Source: Diphasiastrum complanatum
Lineage: Eukaryota; Streptophyta; Lycopodiopsida; Lycopodiales; Lycopodiaceae
NCBI GenBank assembly: GCA_029204225.1
Contig: CM055097.1
Span: 29,479,785-29,543,784, forward strand
DNA: 64,000 nucleotides
Direction of reading: 5' to 3'
In this document: one piece after another, positions 1 through 10,752 of the stretch
Position numbering within the stretch: position 1 is the first letter of the stretch
How the letters are laid out: every line of letters starts with the position of its first letter
Made by a program: the position numbers and the translations under genes
Notes under the pieces: model-generated
Databases searched by the model: none
Told to the model about the DNA's origin: nothing
Seen by the model: only the letters and a program-made list of their open reading frames with translations

Positions 1-2571
1 CTCGCTTGTCGATGGCTCAGCTACGCCCGTGTTTTGTCTCTGGTTGATCTGCCAGGAAGTCATCATCAACCCCCATGTTGGTGTCTGGAAGGTCTAGGAT
101 GGAATGATCTGGAGAGAGAGGTGCGAGGGTGATAGGTTTAGGAGGAGGTGGGATCAACAAGTTATACGCCACACTAGGGGAGTGGAGTTGTTGGAGGAAC
201 TCGTTCCGTTGGGCTTTGTATGTGTCAGCTGGACCTTTTGATGGGCCCATTATTTTGCTAGGAGGCGATGGAGAGAGGGAAGATGAAAGAATCGGGAAGT
301 TGGAATAAATGTTTTGGAAAAATTAAATGCAGAGTAGGAGGAGGGGTTAAAGGTGGGAGGGGGTCGGGGAAAAGTTTTGGAAGCAGTATCGGCTCTCTGG
401 CCACTCGATCTTGAGCTACCTTCTGAAGGTTGGGTTTGCCTACCCTGATTTCCTGCTCCATCATTCCCATCATCGTTCTGTGGCTTCGTTGATTGAGCGC
501 CTGCTTGGGCCTTGCACATCATGTCCCATAATTGGTTCACCTTGTCCAAGACTTGCTGCAGGGTCTTCGTGGTATCTTCCAGCTACTTCTGGGACTCCAG
601 GATGATCTTCTCTTGCTTGGCCACAATTGTTTCAAAATTTTTCTTTTCGGCCTCTCGTTCTTGGATTAGCCTTACATACTTTTCCATCCGAATGGCTGAG
701 GCCTGTGGGCCTAGAACTAAATATCCTTGGGCTTGACTAGAGGAGCATCGACTGTCATTGCACTCAATGATCCGTCACGTACTTGGTCGATTTGGACCAT
801 CTGGTGCTTCGGTTGTTGCTGGACCTCTTCCAGAGCGGTCTTCTGTCCGGCCATCACAGATCTGGTTTCTACTATCTCGTTTTCTTTCTCTTTGGCCAGC
901 CTTTGATATTGCACAATTTCTTGGTCTTGATGCTGGACCCTGCTCTCGAGCATTTGATATTGGCTAACCAACCAATGCATATGGTAGCTCGTTTCAGATA
1001 GGCCGATCATTGAGCGTTTGGCTACTTTGGTGAGCTTCTCAGGGTTAGCGAGGATTGGGTACTGATCTGGGGTGTGGGATGGTGAGGCTAAACCAAAAAA
1101 TAAACGTTGGGTTAGAGCTGAAGATGGAGGTGGAGGTGGATGTGGAAGTAGTGGAGGGATGATGTTAGTAACTGTTGTGGTGGTGGTGGTTAGTGGAGGG
1201 GTCAGACTTCTTCCTGGCTGCCTCCCCTTCTCTGGCTCGTTGTCGCTTATTTCCATCAGGTCTGCAGCATCAAAATATTGTGATGTGTCCAATGTGTGGA
1301 CTTGCTAGGCCTGTAGTTGTTGGTCTTGTGGTTGTTGAGCCGCTTCCGTGACCTGGGCACTGGATATCCCCACCCCCCCCCCCCCCCCCCCCAAAACTTG
1401 TGTCGATGGTGATGTTGGTGGCGTTGGCATGGTAATCAGTGTGGGTGGGGTGGTGACTTTATCTGGCTGATCGGTGACTTGAGATACTGTAGTGTCAGGT
1501 GCTGGTGTAGAGGTAGTTGCTCCATCACCCCCGTCGATGACATGTGAGGGTGACGAGTGTTGTTGTGAGGCTGTGGATGAGCTTCCATCATCTGAGGTAG
1601 AACCATCTGAAACTGATCCCACTGGTGATGTGCTTCCATCTTGAAGCTTCTTTTGCATCCTTTGTTGCCTTGTGTCTGGCAACTGGGCCTTGGAGGTATC
1701 GGCCTCTTGAGCTCCGGAGGTTGCAACTGCTTGTGGGTCCGGTTGTGGGATTCTTTGCTTCTGGGAGAATATTGGTGTTTACTCGTTTAGGCTGGGATCC
1801 CGATGGTGAAGTGGCCCTTGATCGTGCATGCTTGGACTTTTTTTACTCAATGGGAATTTCTAATGCCTTGTCCGCAAGCTGCAAGTGTTGTTGAAGCTTT
1901 GGCCTGTTCTGGACTTGGTGGAGGGTGATATCTATCAAGAGGTATCCGAGTACTATTATCGACTGCTTGTTCTTAAAGCAGTCATGTAGGTAGTTCAAAG
2001 CAAACTGTGCCCAATCATAGAGGTTCTGGGCATGCAGTCGTGAATCTGCCATCATGTGAAACAGGGACATGGGTACCCTCAGCACTTTCGTCCGTGGTTT
2101 TTGTGTGCATCTAGTGAGATAGGCACATTCTGCTTGGAGCTGCTGGTCATTGATGGCTTCCACTCTGTACCCATCCTTATTCTTCCACTTTGTCACAGAG
2201 GGATCGATGTACCTGAAGTATGTCGTTTGCTCTATCTCTTGGAGTGTCCGTGAGATAGCATTTGGTCCTCGCGGGAACCCATAAGGTTGCAAGTCGGCTG
2301 CCGCAAAAGGTACGTCATAAACATAGTTCCTGATAGGTGGAACTATGATTTGGCATGACCTTGTTGTTGCATGATAGTTGGCATATGCCATATGTACCAG
2401 GTATGGGCTTTGATAACCCGTCAGGACAAGGATCTGGAATTCAATTTCCTTGAAGAATGACTCTGCCTGCTAGTACCAGGTCTGCATCTCTGTAAGATCT
2501 AGCTTGTACATTTGGATGTCAAGCTTACTTGCTTTGGGATCATCCAAACTGGAACTGGGATTGTCCGACAT
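1..2571 (-). pseudogene. Third reading frame of the left Ty3 element, function unknown
   Basis: A decayed reading frame lies 3' of the integrase of the same-strand Ty3 element, where env-like or accessory ORFs sit. An ATG at 2571 opens a frame with one in-frame TAG about 35 codons in (near 2466) that continues to about 1843. This part is globular, rich in Tyr, Gln and Leu, and begins MSDNPSSS. Beyond it the frame shifts. A Ser/Thr/Pro-rich stretch (1682-1305) and a Pro-rich plus Gln/Glu/Lys-rich, probably coiled-coil stretch (1292-717) share one frame broken by a single TAG; further pieces run to 17. The C20 tract at 1373-1392 is a likely frameshift hot spot. I see no transmembrane segment, zinc knuckle or enzyme motif, so env identity is not supported. 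The 3' LTR is not in the window, so the frame or its UTR continues to the left. I do not recognise the family. Confidence 0.5.
1373..1392. repeat. Homopolymer run of 20 C
   Basis: An uninterrupted C20 run (G20 on the coding strand) lies inside the unknown third frame and would encode a Gly run. Replication slippage here would shift the frame, and assembly length errors are common at such tracts. Confidence 0.9.
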
Positions 2572-2635
2572 GGTGGAGAAATGGAAGAAATAAGGTTCTG
2601 GAAAAACTGAGTCGGTTGAGAGTTCAGACAGTGTT

Positions 2636-2930
2636 AAGGGCATCGGTTGAGATTTGGTGGACTGGCGTCAGTTGAGATTTGGTGGACTGGCATCGGTTGA
2701 GATTTGGTGGACTGGCGTCGGTTGAAATTTGGTGGATTGGCGTCGGTTGAGATTTGAAGGACGGTGTCGGTTGAGATTTGAAGGACGGTGTCGGTCGAGA
2801 CTTGAAGGACAGTGTCGGTCGAGATGGATGGACGGGCTCTGGTCGAGACTGAAAGAGTGGCTCCGGTCGAGACTAAAGGAGTGGCTCCGGTCGAGACTGA
2901 AGGAGTGGCTCCAGTCGAGACTGAAGTAAA
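2636..2930. repeat. Tandem array A with core GGT(C/T)GAGA(T/C)TTG
   Basis: About ten degenerate units of roughly 25-30 bp each carry a core close to GGTTGAGATTTG or GGTCGAGACT. The spacer changes along the array: 'gtggactggcgtc', then 'aaggacggtgtc', then 'aggagtggctcc'. On the minus strand the units read as Ser-Thr-Asp/Asn-Leu repeats, but the codon frame drifts and there is no sign of selection, so I treat this as non-coding tandem DNA of the Ty3 element between pol and the third frame. Confidence 0.85.
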
Positions 2931-3654
2931 AATGGCAGTGTAGAAGGGTTTGGAATATGTGTGGGGAGGGATGTATGATGCGGTATGAAACAGGGTTGTA
3001 AAAGATGGAGGTTTGGAATGGAAGGTGTGTGGAAGTGGGTTGTGTTGGACAGAACGGTGTGGAATGTGGGTGGCAAACGAAATATGATGTAAAAAGGTTG
3101 GAAACAAACTGGGGTGGAGTTAATAAGGTTGGAAAGTGGAATATCAAAAAGTAGAAGATGTGTGGGTGTTTGTCAAGGATGGTGATTTTGTAAGGTGGAT
3201 ATGTGCTAGAGAAGAACTGGGAGGAAAATACATGGTTTGTGATGTTGATTATGATGAAGTTCAATAGTGTAACGGGAGCGTGATGAGTGCTCGCGTGACA
3301 CTACACCTCAGCATGTGAAAACTTGTAAGATGATGTATTCTGTCGGCAATGTTAGGTTGCAAGATTTTGGTGATGGCGCTCCCAATGGAATGGTAACGAT
3401 GGTGGTTGATAGTCTGTAGAGATGGTGTGAAGATGATAACAGAAAGATTGAACAATCGAGCACTAGGACCGGTCACGGTAGCAAGGAAATTGCTAGCAGA
3501 TCGTCGTCAGAAAATGCTAGAATTTGGACTTCGTTGAGGTGCAAATGGCGTTGGGGTGAGGGCATTTATGGTCGTCGTCTTCCGGTTTCGAGCGAGATGG
3601 GACGTGCCGGTTCGTGAGATTTGAATTTGGGGCCTCCGGTAGAAACTTAACAGT
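2931..3654. other. Spacer between repeat arrays A and B, no gene seen
   Basis: A G/T-rich stretch of the plus strand with short open frames on both strands but no domain, codon bias or RNA gene. It lies within the 3' part of the left Ty3 element. 'ggttgaggttgaata' near 3661 marks the start of the next array. Confidence 0.6.
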
Positions 3655-4190
3655 TTGTGTTGGTTGAGGTTGAATAGGTCGCTCTGGTCGAGTTTTGAGA
3701 GAAGCACTTCAGTTGAGATTTGAGAGAAACCGAGATTTGACAGGTGCGCGTCGGTCGATATTTGAGAGAAGCACTTCGGTCGAGATTTGAGAAAAACGCT
3801 CCGGTCAAGATTTGATAGGTGCGTATTGTTCAAGATTTGACTGAACGCTTCAGTTGAGATTTGAGAGAAGTACTTCAGGTCGAGATTTGAGAGAAACGCT
3901 CTAGTTGAGATTTGAGAGAAGCACTTCAGTCGAGATTTGAGAGAAACGCTCCGGTCGAGATTTGAAAGAAACGCTCTGGTTGAGACTGAACGCTTCGGTT
4001 GAGATTCGAGTGAAGTGCTCCAGGTGAGATTTGAGAGAAGCACTTCGGTTGAGATTTGAGCAAAGTGCTCCGGTTGAGATTTGAGAGAAGCATTTCGGTT
4101 GAGATTTGAGCAAAGTGCTCTGGTTGAGATCTGAGAGAAGCACTTAGGTTGAGATTTGAGAAAAACACTTCGGCTGAGATTTGAGAAAGC
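3655..4190. repeat. Tandem array B, same family as array A
   Basis: Some twenty units of about 24-27 bp have the consensus (C/T)GGT(C/T)GAGATTTGAGAGAA followed by 'gcactt' or 'acgct'. They share the GAGATTTG core with arrays A and C but have a different spacer, so each array expanded locally from a related unit. Confidence 0.88.
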
Positions 4191-4551
4191 CTCATTATGA
4201 AGGAATGGACCTGTTTGATGCAAGTGAAGAACTTCAAAGGGAAAATATGATTGTGGCTCAGAGTAGAAGTTCGTATGAAAAAGGTGTATCTCTAGGGATG
4301 TTTGTATGCCTCCAGTCAGACAGAAATGAGGTGGCTAAAAGTGTTAGAATCAATTCTATGGTGTAGCCTATCATTTGTTGATCTAGAACATCCATGACCC
4401 ATGAGTATGTACTAGAAAAAGAAAATGCATAAGTAATGGTATGAAGTATTAACAAGGAACGAGGTGAAAAACATGCATGCAAAACGAGAATTACAAGCAA
4501 GAAAATAAAATAAAATAAAATAAATGTAAAATATATACTAGAGAAAAGATG
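4191..4551. other. Post-pol spacer of the left Ty3 element
   Basis: The 360 bp between the integrase stop codon and array B include an AT-rich simple stretch (aaaataaaat units near 4501-4524). No gene, promoter or terminator can be supported. Confidence 0.6.
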
Positions 4552-5800
4552 TTACATTGGGTCAACAAAGAACAACTCTCCACCGTTTACGACAGTGTCC
4601 AGGAGTATCTCGTCAAGTGTTTGCAACTGGACTGCACCATTAGAAAAGATTTTATTAATAACATACGGCCCCTACTTCTAAATTTCAATTTGTCGGGGTG
4701 CTTCTTTGATGTATAAAGAAGCACCTGGTCACCTAAGTGTAGATCTTTCTTGCGTAGGTGACGATCATGCCAGGCCTTTTGGCGTCGTTTGTTAACTAGT
4801 TGTGCGTGGTAAGATATTAGTCTCGTCTCGCATAACTGGGCTAACGTAAATAGCCTGGTTTTGACTTGTTGTTTGATTGCAGTTTTTTCACAGAGATCTG
4901 TTGAAAAAGCTTCCATGACTCATAATGATGACACTAAGAATTCTACTGGCATTACTACCTCTTGACCATATACTAAGTGGAAAGGGGTAACCCACCCAGT
5001 GGCTTTCTTTGGGGTGGTGCGGTAAGCCCAGATAGCTGAAAAAAGTTTTGTTTCCCAATTAGAGCGACTGGTTTCAACTATCTTGGTCAAAATTTTACAT
5101 ATTGTCTTGTTAGTTGATTCAGCTTGGGCATTACATCTAGGGTAGTATGGTGTACTTTTTTTGTGAACGAAAAGGTAATGGCATAGGAGGTTATCAATGA
5201 CAGCATTTAAAAAATACGTGTCGCGATCACTAACTAGCTCAATGGGACAGCCAAAACGTGTAATAATGTTTTCGTAAAGAAAACACGCGACTGTTTTTGC
5301 CTTGGCGTCCTTCGTTGTTCGAGCCTCCACCCACTTAGTGGCATAATATATGGTTATGAGGATGTAACGAGCTTGGGTATGTTTTGTTGTTGGACTAATT
5401 GGTCCAACAAAGTCAATTCCCCACTTATGGAAGGCTTCGCCTTCTATAATGGGAGTCAGTGGCGTGAAGTTTGCTTTGGTATTTTTCTTGGCTCGTTGAC
5501 AAACATCACACGCTTCAATGACAGCAAACGTGTCCTTAAACAAAGATGGCCATCACAATCCTGCTCAAAGGATAATCTTCGCTGTGGCTTCAGCAAAAAA
5601 ATGGCCACCTCCAATGCCCTCATGAGCCTGAGATATGATAGGTTGTATCTCATATTCATAAGCACATCGGCGAATGATACTGTCAATGCCCATTTTGTAA
5701 AGTTGTCCTGCAATTAACTGAAAGGGTGCTTGTTTTAGCAAAAAATTTCTTTTTGTTGTCGTACTCAGGCCTTCTTTGAGTCTGCTTGTTGTGAGGAACT
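4552..5800 (-). pseudogene. Ty3-type integrase, left element
   Basis: Integrase inserts the element cDNA into host chromatin. An HHCC zinc-binding region is seen as HEGIGGGH followed by CDVCQRAK near 5500-5640. The catalytic core has the D,D-35-E triad in GIDFVGP, VSDRDTYF and AQAESTNK (5120-5430), followed by the typical WAYRTTPKKATG segment. A C-terminal basic region and a GPY/F-like module (PYVINKIF) run to the TAA at 4552. One frame change near 4920 and one near 4660 break the frame, plus at least one stop in the HHCC region. No chromodomain follows, as expected for Tat/Athila-type elements. Confidence 0.88.
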
Positions 5801-5889
5801 GAGTGATCTCCTCAGCCCATAAGGGTGTAGCATCGATCTAAAAAAGGCATGCATCAGGGAGATCATCGTTGACTGGTGCAGTTGCTTTT

Positions 5890-7266
5890 TCAGCACTTGG
5901 TAGTCTGGAAAGGTGGTCCGCCATGAAATGTTGAGTCCCTATCCGAATGACTACGCAGAAATTAAATTTTTCTAAAATCAACAGCCATCGAGCTATACGT
6001 CCCGTTTTACAGGATTTATTAACGATATACAGAAGGGCTTGATGGTTTGTGTAGAATGCAAAGGTCTGGCCTAATAAGTCTTAGTTGTTGCACATCATAG
6101 ACCATCACCAATGCTTCTCTCTGAGTGGTTGTATAGTTTACTTCAGCAGGCACCAGTTGTCTGCTCAAGAAACGTATTGGGAAGTCTTTGCCATCCTTGT
6201 CCGGTTGCGCAAGAAGACCTCCAATGGCATACTTACTTGCGTCAGTATGCACATGGAACTCTTTCGTGTAATCTGGCGAGCGGAGTATGGGAGCCGTGGT
6301 GAGGGCTATTTTCAACTCCTCAAAGGTCTTAATTCGTTCTTCGGTCCAGCGAGCATCTACCACAACTAAATAAACGAGGCGTGCCTTGCCGGCATAGTCA
6401 ATTATAAAGATGCGATAATAATTTGTATGACCGAGGAAGACATATACTTCCTTCACTGTTGTAGGTAAGGGCATTTCTACTATAACCTTGATTTTTGATG
6501 GGTCGGTAGAAATACCATCCTTTGAAATTATATGCCTGAGTACGACCCCATGGGTGACCCATATTATCAGGGTTTAGTGAGATTCCAAATCTACGACAGC
6601 GAATGAAGATTTTCTCCAGGGCGTCAAGGTGCGTAGTTGTGGAGGAATGTACACCTAGATCGTCGAGATAAATCTCCATGATCCAATGTAACAGATCTTG
6701 AAAGACGAGTTGCATGACCTTTTGGAACATTGAAGGGGCGTTGTATAAGCCAAAAGCATAACGTTATAAGCATAAACCCCGTTCTCTGTTGCAAAGGCTA
6801 TTTTATGTTTATCTTCAGGGGCTATTTGAACAAGGAAATACCCGCTGAATCCATCCAAGAAGCTGAAAGCTTCAGCTCCTGCCATTTCCTCTAGGATTTG
6901 GGTCGTTAAAGACAAGGGAAAATGGTCTCTCTTTGTAACCGCATTAAGGTTTTGGAGATCGACACATATACAAAGCTTGTTGTTTTTCTTGGGTACAACC
7001 ACAATGGGTGATACCCAATCAGTATGTTGAACTTCATAAATGAAGCCAGCATCCAACAATTTCTTAATATCTTCGTCGATCCTCTCATGATAGACAAAGT
7101 TAGATTGATAGGGTTTAGCCCTAATAGGCTTAGCATTTCCTTCTAAAGGAATCCTATGGACCACTATTTCAGGTGGGATCCCTTTCATTTTTGTATAATT
7201 CCATGCAAATACATCCCTGTATTTGTGGAGTAATGTTTCCAGATCAAAAAGTTGGGTTGATGACAA
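5890..7266 (-). pseudogene. Reverse transcriptase and RNase H, left Ty3 element
   Basis: Copies element RNA to DNA and degrades the RNA strand. The RT palm motifs are visible: the CVDLQNLNAVT block, the FSFLDGFSGY block, and the YxDD box as EIYLDDLGVHS near 6680. RNase H follows, with HTDASKYAIGG near 6240 as the first catalytic Asp region, then TTTQREAL. Frame changes occur near 6760, 6480-6560 and 6020. The CVDLQ-type RT and the long proline-rich linker before it fit the Tat/Athila branch of plant Ty3 elements; the branch is inferred, not tested by a tree. Confidence 0.88.
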
Positions 7267-8379
7267 ATGTGCAGCAACATGAACTATTTGATCTATCTCC
7301 TCGTCAAGATCTTTAAGGTCTAGTGGAATTGTTTTAGCAGGTCCTTCAAAGGAGTTGGAACTTGGTGTAGGTTCTCGATGTGGCTATGGTAACTGGATAA
7401 CAACGTCACCTAGTGTAAAATCTTTGAACTTCTGTGGAAGATCAAAAGGTGGGTCGACAAAAGTTTCGGGAACTTTGGGAATCATCTGAGTTGATTCACT
7501 ACCGGACGTGGAAGCTTGGTCAGATTGTTTGGTTTCTGTCCCTTTTGACAAGGGCTTAATCGGTTGTTTAAGCTTCTCACGCATCTGTTTTTGATGTTCG
7601 GTTAATTTTGTATCAATAACTTTAGGTTTTTGTAACCAAAGTTTTTGTGGTTTTTGAGTGGGCGGTGTTGGTTTCTCACTTATCATATCATCGTCGATTG
7701 TATCCCAGACTTCGTTGGGATACACATCCCATGTACATACTTTGGGGTTGGGCTTGTATGTTTGTGTGTTGGGTACCTTGGATGTCAGTTGGACGTGAGC
7801 CAATGGTCCTGGTGTCGTTATCTCCTTAGGAGTTGATTTTGGTGGATAAGGTTGTGCATCTAGATATAGGAGTACATGTTCATCTGTCATGTCTACATCA
7901 TCCATGGAAAGAATACCTTCTTTTGAAACATGGGCGATAGAGACACTAGGTTCTCCTGGGCACCACGCTATAGGAATCGGGTCAATTATCATAAGTGGAA
8001 TGATGGGTGTGTCAATGTCTGTAGAGGATGGGAGAATATCCACATCTGCTGTAGCAGTTTCGATACGACATCGATTGAAATCAGCACAATCCACAGTGGC
8101 TAGTGTGTGACCCCAATTTCTTATGTCCATGGATCTCGTATAGTGACCTTTTGGTTGGATCCGAGACGCTATCTGATTCGTCATATGTTGTGGATGACCA
8201 ATCATCGTATACCTTGGCGGGCTTGACATGGCCTGTTGAGTCAACTGTGACTCGTTTATCGTGGTTACCAAAGGTAGTTTTGCTATGCTTCCAATCTTGG
8301 ACAACACCTACCATCTAGAGCCTGGGTGTACCAAGAAGGAGTTTATATGTATTGTTATCTTCTGGTAAATCTAAGATGA
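7267..8379 (-). pseudogene. Protease-RT linker of left Ty3 polyprotein
   Basis: A long, mostly open frame (8307-7384) is rich in Pro, Lys, Thr and Ser, with stretches such as PTPPTQKPQK and SDQASTSGSES. It joins through a single stop near 7381 into the residues that precede RT (DLDEEIDQIVHVA). Linkers of this length between protease and RT are usual in Tat-type elements. It has no catalytic motif of its own. Confidence 0.6.
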
Positions 8380-8779
8380 CACAATCTATCACAAATTTGA
8401 CACCTGCTATGAGAACTTTTATATTTGATAAATGACCAGCAGGGTCAGTAACTCGTTGATCAGCCATGCGAAATTTATAGTGGTTGATGGAGGGTATGGA
8501 AGCCCCATGACTTTGCCAATGACAAAGCCATTATATTAACGCCTGATCCGCTATCTAGGATAGCAGATATTGCGGGATAGTCTTTATAGGACAAAGGTAG
8601 GGTGATGCTAGTCCCCTTAGCAACACCCATATTCAACAGATTCATAGGAATCTGGAGAATTTCAGGAATCTCTTCTGTTTTTCGCTGTTCATCGGGAATA
8701 GTAGGCAGCTGAAAACTTCGATGGATATAACGTTGAAGCCTAGTGAAGGATTTTATTGCGGTATGAAATGACATGGTGA
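8380..8779 (-). pseudogene. Aspartic protease, left Ty3 element
   Basis: The retroviral-type active site appears as AILDSGSGVNIM near 8550, followed by LAKSWGF, the usual spacing for plant Ty3 proteases. It would cut the gag-pol polyprotein. The frame breaks soon after (HQPL then stop near 8475), so it is not functional as read. Confidence 0.8.
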
Positions 8780-10752
8780 GTTGAGCTTGCAGGAGGTCAG
8801 AAAATACTTCAAGTCCTTGTAGGGATTGCTCCTTTTCGGGGATATGAGCTGATAACAGACTTTCTGTATATTCTTACTCTTGCAAAAAATCATCTCGAAA
8901 TTCATTGTATTGCCTTTGTTCCACTGTTGGGTCCGGGTAGTCTTTTGGTAATGTGGAAGCCGTCAAATGGCTTCCATGTGGGTCAGTTGATTTTCCATGA
9001 TTTTGCTACTGTTCTTGTTGTTGGCGTTGTGCTCTAGTGAGAACTTTAACAAGTTCTAATGAGATATGATGTGCTGGAAGAATCCTGTTAGGTTGTTTAG
9101 GACAATGCTTGAAACTGTGTTTATGGACACAATCGGGACATTCCACATGGTGTTGGTTTTTAACTTTACAGTTAGCCATGAAATGTCTCGTTTCACCACA
9201 AATAAAGCAGCGGTTGCTCATTGGGCCTGTGGCAATAGCATAACCATCTTGGATGGCTAGTTGTGCTGGATTTTATGGTGGTGTTGAATACTCATCTCGT
9301 TTGCACGAGCATGAGTTGTCTGTTTGATAATGTTTAGAACTAATAGATGGAAGTGTTGTATCTTGATGATAGGAGTGATCATAGGAGTTTTCAACAAGAT
9401 GTGTCTATGCAGACTCTCGAGGATTGCAATGTTTTTGTGGTCCTAGATCTGGTTGTCCTCTTGGAGGTGGTCCTAAGAGTGCCAACTATAGCTGAGGTTC
9501 ATGTCTAGGTTGTCTGGGCAGCTCTTGTATATGGACTTGGTTGTTTCGTGGTTGGTAGTGCAGGTGTGTTGGTTTTGTGAAACAAACGGTTGTCGAGGAG
9601 GTTGATTATGTCCTCCTGATTGGTTGTGAGGCTGGTTCTTCGGGTTATAATAAGAATAAAGAGAGGTATGCCTCATAAAGTCGCAGATGTCACATTTGAT
9701 CAAGGAAGTATTTGGGACCGGTTGGTAAGAAGGGCACTTTTGCCAGTGTGTGCACCTCGACAGTGAGAGCACCACGTGTTCTCTCGTCTATGGTGGATTT
9801 GGCCAGTGGGTAACTGACTTGGTATCAAACTCTGGATAGACTTAAGAGTGTTTTGAAACTCTTTTGTGAGTTTCTCCATCTGTTGTTGGTGTTGCTGGCT
9901 AAGCATCTCCATCTGTGTTTTTCGCAACTGTTCTCGAGTTTCGTCATTTGGTCGAGCTTCTTGGACAGCACGACGTGCTCTCCGTTCATGTAGTTCATCG
10001 ACATCAGAGCCCTCGTCTTCCTCTCGAATGGCATCAGACATGGCTTGTTTCAATGATGTATATTCATCATTGGAACGAAGTTCACATCTTATCCATTGTG
10101 GGAGTCCAACGAGGAACCAAATTATGAGCATAGACTCAGTGGGTTGTTCTTGTACCTGACTTTTTAATCTTTTAAATCATTCAATATAGTCACGTACTTT
10201 CTTGTCTTTTGTCATTTTGATGTTACTTAGCTTGACAAAAGGACTTTCTATCAAGCGAAATGGCTTGAAGCGTTTGATAAAGGCCTCCTTCAAGAGTGAC
10301 CAGTCACGTTTATCTTCACGATCAAGGTTAAAAAACCACTCTCGTGCTCGATCGATCATGGTCATCGAAAAGAGCTGTACCATGGCTTCCGGTGATGTCT
10401 CACCATAGACGTCACATGCGTTCTCAAAGACTTGAAGAAATCTTTGAGGATCAGTGTTACCATCGTACTTAGGTAGATCTAGCTTTGGGGTACGTTTTTC
10501 AGTACGTGGAACATTATTCGCAAAAGCTCCGTTTAAGTGAGCTCGTGCATGTGAAGATTTGACAGCATGAAAATGTGGTCGTTCATATGGAACTTCATAA
10601 CGCATGGGTTCCCATCTGTCGAATGGGTTGGGGGATGGCTCTTGGACTTGGGATTTCATCCGGAAATAATCGAGCCTGTTCGGTGGATGGGGAGACCATC
10701 TCCGGTGGATAGTCCTCCGTAGAATTCGGATCGTAAGGGCGATCCATAACAA
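8780..10752 (-). pseudogene. Gag of left Ty3 element with repeated CCHC-like knuckles
   Basis: The retrotransposon gag domain spans 10500-10177 (LPKYDGNTDPQRFLQ, then REWFFNL and KRFKPFRLIESP). It packages element RNA. A TGA near 10176 splits it from the next part (10131-9700), which carries the acidic IREEDEGSD block and a Gln-rich helix. Cysteine pairs follow: WCSHC near 9765, CDIC near 9690, then a better preserved CFICGETRHFMANC at 9213 with CPDC behind it. Frameshifts occur near 9750 and stops between 9470 and 9240. The plus-strand element at 16393 has the same order of acidic block and cysteine clusters, so the two are relatives. Confidence 0.8.

Noticed and set aside
2634-3264. Long minus-strand open frames reading as SxDRSHSF / STDxxPxxLN repeats, resembling a repetitive protein
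   Set aside because: The frames are a by-product of a 25-30 bp DNA repeat without stop codons. Unit length drifts out of frame and several frames are open at once.
3507-4237. Overlapping minus-strand frames of LSNLDRS/FSQIST repeats
   Set aside because: Same cause: tandem array B is open in more than one frame, so no protein can be supported.
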